Below are positions 28,021 to 34,379 of a DNA stretch of 64,000 nucleotides, piece after piece. The notes beneath the pieces were generated by a model that saw only the letters and a list, made by a program, of their open reading frames with translations, was not told where the DNA came from and searched no databases. Position numbers and translations under genes: made by a program. Numbering within the stretch: the stretch's first letter is position 1; each line of letters starts with the position of its first letter. This DNA is from Pedobacter caeni (GTDB lineage Bacteria; Bacteroidota; Bacteroidia; Sphingobacteriales; Sphingobacteriaceae): the NCBI RefSeq assembly GCF_900129215.1, contig NZ_FQUQ01000004.1, positions 496,001-560,000 on the forward strand, in the 5' to 3' direction.

Positions 28021-28698
28021 GTGAGACTAAGCTACCCGTTAATTTCCTGCATTTGTATGACAAGCTATAAAAGCAGTATACCTCAAAAAACTATTGATTC
28101 TTTTTCCTTACAAAATTACCTAAATAAAGAGCTCGTTATTTCCTATTCCAAAAAGGATTTACAGACAAAAGAGCTAATCAAAAAAGGATTAGACATAGGG
28201 ATTCGTATATTGGGTGTAGAACAGGAATCTAACGTCAATATATGGCATCAGGCTGTATCAAGGAGTCACGGCGATTATATCTGTATCTGGAATCCCATAG
28301 ATCTACACCATCCCAGTCGGCTTTCATTTCAATTCAATAGTATGGCGGGGCAAAATTACGACGCAAGTATTTTAACAAGGATCATATTGTTCGATCCCAA
28401 GACAGGACATTCTTATCTTTCCATTCCACATCTTTGGATAACCACCTTACTAAGTAAGAAGAGTATTTTCACAGAAATCAAAAAAAACAATATTGATGAT
28501 TGCACAAGCCTTGTAGGCCGTTTATCCTCTGCTCATCTCTTATATGAAATAGATAAGAACCCATTTCTATATGTGTACATTCCACATCATAGAATTCATC
28601 AGTTTTGTGAATCTCCGGATTTCTCCTCCTCCAAAGAGAGACCACTGACAGATAAAGATCAAAACAAGATGTTTTCTGCTGATTTTTGGGACTTTTGA
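28021..28698 (+). CDS. GT2-like protein with degenerate metal site, copy C
   Basis: A 225-residue paralog of copies A and B: LSYPLISCICMTSYKSSIPQKTIDSFSLQNYLNKELVISYSKKDLQ. The place of the metal motif reads ICIWNPIDLHHPSR near residue 90, without D-x-D. The start is GTG at 28021; it lies 11 bases after the small M-x-W-Y gene and matches the N-terminal length of the paralogs. It ends D-F-W-D-F-stop, with those codons inside the next Crp-type operator. It is the most diverged of the three (L-N-K-E replaces P-N-x-E). Confidence 0.72.
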   Translation: MRLSYPLISCICMTSYKSSIPQKTIDSFSLQNYLNKELVISYSKKDLQTKELIKKGLDIGIRILGVEQESNVNIWHQAVSRSHGDYICIWNPIDLHHPSRLSFQFNSMAGQNYDASILTRIILFDPKTGHSYLSIPHLWITTLLSKKSIFTEIKKNNIDDCTSLVGRLSSAHLLYEIDKNPFLYVYIPHHRIHQFCESPDFSSSKERPLTDKDQNKMFSADFWDF

Positions 28699-28732
28699 CC
28701 CTACAAAGCCGAACAGCAATTTATTAATTTTA
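28688..28732 (+). promoter_or_regulatory. Crp-type operator and -7 box, copy 4
   Basis: GGGACT-TT-TGACCC (28688-28701) and TAATTTTA (28725-28732), spacing 37.5. The palindrome overlaps the W-D-F-stop end of GT2-like copy C. It precedes the two intact GT2 genes. Confidence 0.82.
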
Positions 28733-28760
28733 AGGTAATCAATAATTAATCATAAAAATT

Positions 28761-29423
28761 ATGACCGAATTACCACTTGTATCTTGTATCATGCCAACTG
28801 CCAACAGGCAAAAATTCATTCCTCTGGCACTGGAGTACTTTCTAAATCAAGACTACCCTAACACAGAACTCCTGATTATAGATGATGGCATCACACCCAT
28901 AGGCAATATCATTCCCGAAAACCTTAAAATAAGATATTTCTACTCCAGTCCATTGGGAACTATTGGTACAAAGCGAAATTATGCCTGTGAAAGAGCAAAG
29001 GGTGAAATCATTATGCATTGGGACGACGACGATTGGTATGCACCAGACTGGATTAGCAGACAAGTAGCTCATATCAGCAAATCAGATGCTGATATTACTG
29101 GCCTAAATCGCGTTATGTTTTATTCTCCTTCGGTAGAAAAACGCTGGATCTATGAAGATACAGATTCAGAAAAGCCCTGGATCTGTGGAGCAACAATGGC
29201 TTATCACAAATCTTTTTGGCAAAAGCATCCTTTTATTGATATCCAGGTTGGGGAAGACTATGATTTTGTATGGAACTCAGGAGCCAAGATATCAGCTTTG
29301 GATTACACTACCGGCTTCATATCCATTCTCCATGCACACAATACAAGCATAAAACCTGTAGAAAACATCCGCCACAAAAAAACAGGAGCAACCTGGAAAG
29401 AACCAACTAAAGAAAATACATAA
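28761..29423 (+). CDS. GT2 family glycosyltransferase, intact metal motif
   Basis: A 220-residue GT-A fold transferase. ELPLVSCIMPTANRQKFIPLALEYFLNQDYPNTELLIIDDG is the nucleotide-sugar-binding entry; GTIGTKRNYACERAKGEIIMHWDDDDWYAPDWISRQV carries the metal D-x-D near residue 88; WICGATMAYHKSFWQKHPF and VGEDYDFVWNSG (E-D base motif, about 163) follow. All parts of an active enzyme are present. It is soluble, without membrane spans, shorter than most GT2 enzymes, and the tail ends just after TGATWKEP. The target sugar and acceptor are unknown; the close small proteins are candidate acceptors, but this is inference. Confidence 0.87.
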   Translation: MTELPLVSCIMPTANRQKFIPLALEYFLNQDYPNTELLIIDDGITPIGNIIPENLKIRYFYSSPLGTIGTKRNYACERAKGEIIMHWDDDDWYAPDWISRQVAHISKSDADITGLNRVMFYSPSVEKRWIYEDTDSEKPWICGATMAYHKSFWQKHPFIDIQVGEDYDFVWNSGAKISALDYTTGFISILHAHNTSIKPVENIRHKKTGATWKEPTKENT

Positions 29424-29425
29424 TT

Positions 29426-30118
29426 ATGACATCCCCACTTGTATCTTGTATTATGCCTACGGCTAACCGGCAAAAGTTTATACCGCTTACTGTCGAATAC
29501 TTCCTCCAACAGGATTATAAAAATGCAGAACTGATAATTATTGACGATGGAAAAGAATCAATAAAGTATCTAATTCCAGATCACCCCAAAATCAGATATT
29601 TTTACACATCTCCAATGAGTACTATTGGAATCAAACGTAATTACGCCTGTGAAAAGGCAATCGGGGAGATCATCATACATTGGGACGATGATGATTGGTA
29701 TGCATCAGACTGGATCAGCAGACAAGTAAAGGCATTGGAAGAGTCTAAGGCCGATATTTGTGGATTAGATAACATTACCTTCTTTTCTCCTCTGGTAGGC
29801 AAATTCTGGAAATATGTAGATAGTGGAAATGAGCGTCCCTGGTTATCCGGTGCGACGTTTGTCTATCGAAAAAGCTTCTGGAAACAACATCCCTTCAAAG
29901 ACCTGCAGGTTGGGGAAGACTATGATTATATATGGAATTCAGGAGCTTCACTTTTTGCACACAACTATCATGATGGTTTTATAGCTACCCTCCATGCAGG
30001 GAACACCACCTTGAAACCCTTTGAGGACCCAAGACACAAAAAACATGCAGAAAGATGGATGGAAGTTGAATTTCGCGGGAAAGCCGAAAACCTTGAAAAG
30101 AGTAGGCAAGACAAATAA
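29426..30118 (+). CDS. GT2 family glycosyltransferase, second intact copy
   Basis: A 230-residue close paralog of the gene two bases upstream: SPLVSCIMPTANRQKFIPLTVEYFLQQDYKNAELIIIDDG, GEIIIHWDDDDWYASDWISRQV near residue 87, WLSGATFVYRKSFWKQHPF, VGEDYDYIWNSG near 163. Both transferase motifs are complete. The C-terminus is longer and charged (DPRHKKHAERWMEVEFRGKAENLEKSRQDK). The two-base gap gives translational coupling. The pair differs mostly between motifs, so they may act on different acceptors. It is followed 11 bases later by an M-x-W-Y small protein. Confidence 0.87.
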   Translation: MTSPLVSCIMPTANRQKFIPLTVEYFLQQDYKNAELIIIDDGKESIKYLIPDHPKIRYFYTSPMSTIGIKRNYACEKAIGEIIIHWDDDDWYASDWISRQVKALEESKADICGLDNITFFSPLVGKFWKYVDSGNERPWLSGATFVYRKSFWKQHPFKDLQVGEDYDYIWNSGASLFAHNYHDGFIATLHAGNTTLKPFEDPRHKKHAERWMEVEFRGKAENLEKSRQDK

Positions 30119-30129
30119 CGAATGTATTT

Positions 30130-30417
30130 ATGCCCTGGTATCAATTTATTAACAACAACATGGACATCTGTGATCCTCAGAGTTACAAAATTCTTGAGCA
30201 GGCACCAACAACGACTGATGGCCCCTATTTATGCGCAATCTTCGCCGATGAAATCCCAGGCGATCCTGACCAAAAACCTGATCTGGAAGGAACGCCCGGA
30301 TTGTTATTTTATATTATCCGAGCACTTGCAAAAGGGAAAGGGCAACCTGTATCAGTCTTTCCACCGGTTCCATTAGAAGTAAAAATGTCTCCATTTCCTG
30401 CTTCTGGAAATATCTGA
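30130..30417 (+). CDS. Small M-x-W-Y protein, divergent copy 2
   Basis: A 95-residue protein starting MPWYQFINNNMDICDPQSYK. It keeps the M-P-W-Y start, the D-P...S-Y step, and GPYLCAIFAD that aligns with C-x-x-x-x-C-A-I of the array, but loses most of the rest. It ends Pro/Val/Phe rich (SVFPPVPLEVKMSPFPASG). No signal or span. It follows the second intact GT2 gene by 11 bases, the same gap as between the other divergent copy and GT2-like copy C, so a GT2/WY pairing recurs. Role unknown. Confidence 0.65.
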   Translation: MPWYQFINNNMDICDPQSYKILEQAPTTTDGPYLCAIFADEIPGDPDQKPDLEGTPGLLFYIIRALAKGKGQPVSVFPPVPLEVKMSPFPASGNI

Positions 30418-30444
30418 TAAAAACAAACCAAAAAGGCTTATTTG

Positions 30445-30489
30445 GGGACTTTTGACCCTATTAGAGCACTTAAAACTATCGTAAATTAG
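30445..30489 (+). promoter_or_regulatory. Crp-type operator and -7 box, copy 5
   Basis: GGGACT-TT-TGACCC (30445-30458) and TAAATTAG (30482-30489), spacing 37.5. About 95 bases of leader separate it from the first array gene; the leader is repeated before the other array genes. Confidence 0.84.
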
Positions 30490-30588
30490 TATTGTAATTA
30501 TAAAAAAGGGAAAAGCTGAAAACCTTTAACAGAGTAGGCATTCACTAAAGTTTTTGCTGTTTTTTGATTTAGAAAAACATCTTATATT

Positions 30589-30831
30589 ATGGCATGGTAT
30601 ATTTACAATGGAATAGGTGATCCTTTTATCCCCTCCAGTTACGTTAAAACCACAATAACCCCAACCTGTACAAATGGCTGTATCATCTGTGCAATTGACC
30701 TGGTAGATACCACAACTGTTCCAACCACGGCTTTTAATCAAAACAGAATTGATTATATCGCAAATGCTTATGCGAGTTCCGCAGAGCAGCCTGCGGGTTC
30801 TACAATATTTGTTAAGTTAAGGTGTACTTAA
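30589..30831 (+). CDS. M-x-W-Y small protein, array copy 1
   Basis: 80 residues: MAWYIYNGIGDPFIPSSYVK, then TPTCTNGCIICAIDLVD, TTAFNQNRIDYIANAY and a final strand TIFVKLRCT. Cys at 27, 31, 34 and near the C-terminus. The protein is Thr/Ser-rich, without signal or membrane span. The compact pattern suggests a small beta-rich domain. The family is not known to me. It has its own Crp-type promoter and a leader of about 95 bases, and is followed 62 bases later by copy 2. Confidence 0.8.
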   Translation: MAWYIYNGIGDPFIPSSYVKTTITPTCTNGCIICAIDLVDTTTVPTTAFNQNRIDYIANAYASSAEQPAGSTIFVKLRCT

Positions 30832-30893
30832 TAGAGTCACGTATTCTTGAAAGTTCTTGCAGTTTCTTTTTGATTTAGAAAAACATTTATAAT

Positions 30894-31139
30894 ATGGCTT
30901 GGTATATTTACATAGGTATAGGCGATTCTAGTATTCCATCCAGTTGCATTAAATCCACCTTAAATCCGACTTGTATAAACGATTGTATTATCTACGCAAT
31001 TGATCTGGTAGATAATACTATTGTTCCAATAACTCCTTCCAACCAAAACGGAGTCGAACGTATTTCAAATGCTTATACTAGTTCACAGGTACAACCGTTT
31101 GATTTTCAAATTTATGTTAGGCTAAAATCAAAATGTTAA
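30894..31139 (+). CDS. M-x-W-Y small protein, array copy 2, drifting
   Basis: 81 residues: MAWYIYIGIGDSSIPSSCIKSTLNPTC. Compared with its neighbours the G-D-P motif is G-D-S, the S-Y is S-C, and the C-A-I is Y-A-I (Cys34 lost). The upstream leader is cut to its 3' half and there is no Crp-type palindrome. It is still an open reading frame, so it may be at an early stage of decay or have a changed role. It likely depends on read-through from copy 1. Confidence 0.65.
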   Translation: MAWYIYIGIGDSSIPSSCIKSTLNPTCINDCIIYAIDLVDNTIVPITPSNQNGVERISNAYTSSQVQPFDFQIYVRLKSKC

Positions 31140-31144
31140 AAGAT

Positions 31145-31189
31145 GAGTCATCTGGCCCTGCTACATCACTTAAAACGATCGTAAATTAG
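31145..31189 (+). promoter_or_regulatory. Crp-type operator and -7 box, copy 6 (weaker palindrome)
   Basis: GAGTCA-TC-TGGCCC (31145-31158), with the right arm kept better than the left, and TAAATTAG (31182-31189); spacing 37.5. A stretch around it (CACTTAAAACGATCGTAAATTAG) is nearly the same as at copy 5, showing that the operator was duplicated with the cassette. Confidence 0.75.
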
Positions 31190-31298
31190 CAATAAATTAC
31201 ACTAAAGACTCCAAAAGAGGGAAAAGCTGAAACCCTGAAAAGAGTAAGCATCCATTAAAGTTTTTGCTGTTTTTTGATTTAGAAAAACAGTCTACAGT

Positions 31299-31544
31299 AT
31301 GGCTTGGTATGCATATAATGGTATAGGAGATCCTTTTATTCCATCCAGTTACGTAAAAACAACAACAAACCCGACCTGCACAACAGGGCCATTCGTTTGT
31401 GCGATTGACCTGGTAGACAGTACTACTATTCCGACTACCGCTTTTAATTACAACAGGTTGGATTACATTGCCAATGGATTAGCGACTTTAACGCCTCAAC
31501 CAACAGGCAGTCAAATCTATCTTTACCTGAAAGGGTGTTTTTAA
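31299..31544 (+). CDS. M-x-W-Y small protein, array copy 3
   Basis: 81 residues: MAWYAYNGIGDPFIPSSYVK, TNPTCTTGPFVCAIDLVD, TTAFNYNRLDYIANGLATL, ending QIYLYLKGCF. Cys at 27, 34 and one next to the end. All core positions are kept. It has a Crp-type promoter and full leader. The Ser/Thr density in the middle is high, so it could be an acceptor for O-linked sugar, but no direct sign exists. It heads the transcript that includes copies 4 and 5. Confidence 0.8.
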   Translation: MAWYAYNGIGDPFIPSSYVKTTTNPTCTTGPFVCAIDLVDSTTIPTTAFNYNRLDYIANGLATLTPQPTGSQIYLYLKGCF

Positions 31545-31697
31545 CAAAAAATTAAGATAGTACAACACCGACTATTAATAGTAAAGAATATTTTTTGCCA
31601 ACCAGCAAAAGAGAAAGGGGAAAGCTGAAAACCCTGAACAGAGTAAGCATCAATTAAAGTTTTTGTTGCTTTTTGATTTATAAAAGCACCCTATAAT

Positions 31698-31940
31698 ATG
31701 GCATGGTATGCATATAATGGTGTGGGAGATCCTTTTATCCCATCCAGTTACGTAAAAACAACAATGAATCCAACTTGCTTAGGCGGGTCTTCAGTTTGTG
31801 CAATCGATCTGGTAGACAGTACCACTATTCCGACTACCGCTTTCAACCAGAATAGATTGGACTATATCGCCAATGGATTAGCTACTTTAACAGCACAACC
31901 AGCAGGTAGTCAAATCTATCTTTACCTGAAAGGTCAATAA
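31698..31940 (+). CDS. M-x-W-Y small protein, array copy 4
   Basis: 80 residues: MAWYAYNGVGDPFIPSSYVK, MNPTCLGGSSVCAIDLVD, ending QIYLYLKGQ. It is nearly identical to copy 5 (differences at a few codons), and the leaders are also almost the same, so the pair is a recent duplication. No palindrome precedes it; expression is expected from the promoter of copy 3 unless the leader is enough. Confidence 0.8.
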   Translation: MAWYAYNGVGDPFIPSSYVKTTMNPTCLGGSSVCAIDLVDSTTIPTTAFNQNRLDYIANGLATLTAQPAGSQIYLYLKGQ

Positions 31941-32055
31941 GCTAAAGCAATACCGCTAAATAGCAAAGAATAAAGGGGAAAGCTGAAAACCCTGAACAGA
32001 GTAAGCATCAACCAAAGTTTTTGTTGCTTTTTGATTTATAAAAGCACCCTATAAT

Positions 32056-32298
32056 ATGGCATGGTATGCATATAATGGTGTGGGAGATCCTTTTATCCCA
32101 TCCAGTTACGTAAAAACAACAACAAACCCAACTTGTTTAGGTGGTTCTTCAGTTTGTGCGATCGATCTGGTAGACAGTACCACTATTCCGACTACCGCTT
32201 TTAATCAAAACAGATTAGACTACATTGCTAACGGATTGGCTACTTTAACAGCACAACCAGCAGGTAGTACAATCTTTCTTTATCTAAAAAGTTTGTAG
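32056..32298 (+). CDS. M-x-W-Y small protein, array copy 5
   Basis: 80 residues: MAWYAYNGVGDPFIPSSYVK, TNPTCLGGSSVCAIDLVD, ending TIFLYLKSL. 18 of 80 residues are Ser or Thr; Cys are at 27 and 34 only. It is the last gene of the array and is followed by a strong hairpin terminator. The nearly identical copy 4 lies 115 bases upstream. No signal peptide, so secretion by Sec is unlikely. Function unknown. Confidence 0.8.
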   Translation: MAWYAYNGVGDPFIPSSYVKTTTNPTCLGGSSVCAIDLVDSTTIPTTAFNQNRLDYIANGLATLTAQPAGSTIFLYLKSL

Positions 32299-32318
32299 TA
32301 CATTTTAACAGTTGCTTT

Positions 32319-32351
32319 AAGCCCAGGAATGAATTATTCCTGGGCTTTTTG
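32319..32351 (+). terminator. Rho-independent terminator closing the array
   Basis: AAGCCCAGGAAT pairs with ATTCCTGGGCTT around GAATT-type loop, with a T-run. It ends the array and separates it from the sigma factor gene. Confidence 0.92.
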
Positions 32352-32415
32352 TATTATACAAATAAATATTTATTATTGCTTTAAGCTCAATCTTCACAAT
32401 TTAAGCATTCACATT

Positions 32416-32994
32416 ATGAACTCATATCATTCATTAACTGATATAGAATTAACCAGCCTGCTTAAAGGAGGAGATTACAATGCTTTTAATGAAATTTACA
32501 ATAGATTCCAGGGACTTTTATTTATCTATGCTTGCAAAATAACAAAAGATAATGACGAGGCAGAAGATATTGTTCAGGAAGTATTTCTTTATTTATGGGA
32601 TAAGAGACTAAGCATAAAGCTACATTCTACCATATCTTCTTACTTATACTCTGCAGTCCGATATAAATTCTTCAACCTGCTGGACCACAAAAAAATCAGA
32701 ACGGACTATAGAGTCTCTTTTCAACACTTCCTTAATCTGGGAGAAAATATCACAGATAACTACATCAGAGAAAAAGAATTCAACACCCTCATAGAGAAAG
32801 AAATATCAGCTTTACCGGATAAAATGAGGGAAGTATTCGAGTTAAGCAGAAAATTAAATCTCTCCAGAAAAGAGATTTCAGCCCAATTAAATATCTCAGA
32901 AAAAACAGTCAAGAACCAAATAAATAGTGCTTTAAAGATCCTTAGAAAAAGATTAGGACTATTCGCTTTCTTAATCTTATTATTAAATAGATAA
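32416..32994 (+). CDS. ECF-type RNA polymerase sigma factor
   Basis: A 192-residue sigma-70 family protein of the SusC/FecR-linked ECF group. Region 2 is DYNAFNEIYNRFQGLLFIYACKITKDNDEAEDIVQEVFLYLW, including the -10-contacting D-x-E-D-I-V-Q-E-V-F-L motif. Region 4 is LPDKMREVFELSRKLNLSRKEISAQLNISEKTVKNQINSALKILRK, a helix-turn-helix. A longer reading frame begins at 32329, but the Met at 32416 (MNSYHSLTDIEL) gives the normal family length. It would be held by the FecR-like protein downstream and activate the SusC operon on a surface signal. Confidence 0.93.
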   Translation: MNSYHSLTDIELTSLLKGGDYNAFNEIYNRFQGLLFIYACKITKDNDEAEDIVQEVFLYLWDKRLSIKLHSTISSYLYSAVRYKFFNLLDHKKIRTDYRVSFQHFLNLGENITDNYIREKEFNTLIEKEISALPDKMREVFELSRKLNLSRKEISAQLNISEKTVKNQINSALKILRKRLGLFAFLILLLNR

Positions 32995-33049
32995 TTTTTT
33001 CAGTTTGACATAGGCCTAATTCCATTTATAACTTACATGATATCTATAC

Positions 33050-34219
33050 ATGAAGTTTATATTAAGTGGAAAAATGAAAAACCATCCTCCTGAAGAGCTT
33101 GTGCATAAATACAATTTGGGTATCTGCTCTGAAGAAGAGCGGGCGCTGGTGGAAAGCTGGCACCTGAAAGAGATTTCTGATGCGACCGAGTTGCCCAGCA
33201 CTAAAGATATATGGAATGCGCATAAAAGAATAAAAAAAGCATTAGCCGTACAGACCGGAAACAAAAATAAGTCCCCAAATCCCATTCGTTTATGGATTCG
33301 TCTATCTGGAATCGCTGGTGCAATTTTCATCATCTCAATAATTGCATTTCTATATCTAAAATCCAAAACAACTCCTGCAACTATTAATCATTCGACAGCA
33401 GCAAAAAATGACATTCTCCCTGGCTCTTTTAAGGCCGTTTTAACTCTCAGTACCGGACAAAAAATCACGCTAAATAAAAAGTATTCCGGCCTGATTGCCA
33501 AACAAGGAAAGACCAGCATCAGGAAAACTATCGACGGAAATTTAATTTATGACCATCATTCTCCCGGCGAGGAACCACAAATGATGAACACTTTGGAAAC
33601 CCCACCAGGAGGCGAATACCAATTAACACTACCTGATGGTACAAAAGTTTGGCTCAATGCAGGTTCTTTGCTTACCTATCCAACATTCTTTAATAACAAA
33701 GAGCGTAAAGTAGAACTCAAAGGTGAAGCTTATTTCGAGGTAACAAGGAATGTAAAATCCCCGTTCAAAGTAGTCAGCAAAAACCAGGTTGTAGAAGTGT
33801 TAGGTACACACTTTAACATTCTTGCCTACCCCAATGAAGAGAAAAACAAAACTACTTTATTAGAAGGAAGTATCCGTATTTCCAGTGGAAAAGCAAAAAA
33901 GAAATTAAAGCCGGGACAGGAGGCTATTATAACAACCTCCACAAATCAGGATATCCTGTTAGAACCAGCAGATCTTGAAAAAAATATAGCCTGGAAAAAC
34001 GGGGAATTTATTTTCAAAGGAGAAGATTTAAAAAATATCATGAAACAAATCTCCAGATGGTACAATGTGGAAATAGTCTATCAGGGGAAATATGACCAGA
34101 CGAAGTATTGGGGTGCAATTTCGAGAACAAAAAATATATCCGCAGTATTAAATATGCTACGAGCAACTGGTAAAGTTAATTTTAAAATTGAAGAAAGGAG
34201 AGTTACAGTTATGAATTAA
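33050..34219 (+). CDS. FecR-like anti-sigma factor
   Basis: A 389-residue membrane protein. The cytoplasmic N-terminus (PPEELVHKYNLGICSEEERALVESWH) binds sigma, a single span GIAGAIFIISIIAFLYL lies near residue 90-105, and the periplasmic FecR domain includes TPPGGEYQLTLPDGTKVWLNAGSLLTYPTFF and KGEAYFEVTRNVKSPFKV, followed by the DUF4974 C-terminal domain (VEIVYQGKYDQTKYWGAIS). The first Met (33050) adds eight residues over the Met at 33074; both are possible. It transduces a signal from the SusC receptor's STN domain to the ECF sigma. Confidence 0.92.
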   Translation: MKFILSGKMKNHPPEELVHKYNLGICSEEERALVESWHLKEISDATELPSTKDIWNAHKRIKKALAVQTGNKNKSPNPIRLWIRLSGIAGAIFIISIIAFLYLKSKTTPATINHSTAAKNDILPGSFKAVLTLSTGQKITLNKKYSGLIAKQGKTSIRKTIDGNLIYDHHSPGEEPQMMNTLETPPGGEYQLTLPDGTKVWLNAGSLLTYPTFFNNKERKVELKGEAYFEVTRNVKSPFKVVSKNQVVEVLGTHFNILAYPNEEKNKTTLLEGSIRISSGKAKKKLKPGQEAIITTSTNQDILLEPADLEKNIAWKNGEFIFKGEDLKNIMKQISRWYNVEIVYQGKYDQTKYWGAISRTKNISAVLNMLRATGKVNFKIEERRVTVMN

Positions 34220-34379
34220 TATCTACTCAGCAAAATGAAATAAAAACCGGAAGTGTTGACGCACTCCCGGTCTATTTGAATTTCAGCAATCAAGAAATTA
34301 AACTTACTTACCAAAGCAGTGTACCTTATACGCTCATAGACAAGGTGGTACACTTGCAAAACTCAAACAGACCAAATGT

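Larger units (their letters stand above)
30502..32298 (+). repeat. Tandem array of five M-x-W-Y cassettes with conserved leader
   Basis: Five cassettes, each a leader of about 85 bases plus a gene of about 80 codons. Starts of the genes are 305, 405, 399 and 358 bases apart. The leader carries GAAAAGCTGAAA, then AACAGAGTA, AAAGTTTTTG and TTTTTGATTTA, ending just before the ATG. The last two cassettes are almost identical in leader and gene and must be a recent duplication. Cassettes 1 and 3 have a full Crp-type promoter in front; 2, 4 and 5 do not. Cassette 2 has only the 3' half of the leader. Confidence 0.85.

Noticed and set aside
25519-30118. The GT2 block as an ordinary O-antigen or capsule cluster.
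   Set aside because: There are no nucleotide-sugar synthesis, flippase or polymerase genes, and the GT2-like proteins are short and mixed with small proteins.
31968-32055. A hairpin in the cassette leader (AGCATCAA...TTGTTGCT).
   Set aside because: It pairs in cassettes 4 and 5 but not in 1 and 3, so there is no covariation to support an RNA structure.
30502-32298. The regular spacing of the five repeats looked like a CRISPR array.
   Set aside because: Units are 300-400 bases, repeats are coding genes with leaders, and no cas genes are present.
34245-34275. Imperfect hairpin between FecR and SusC as a terminator.
   Set aside because: No T-run follows; it may be an attenuator but cannot be called.
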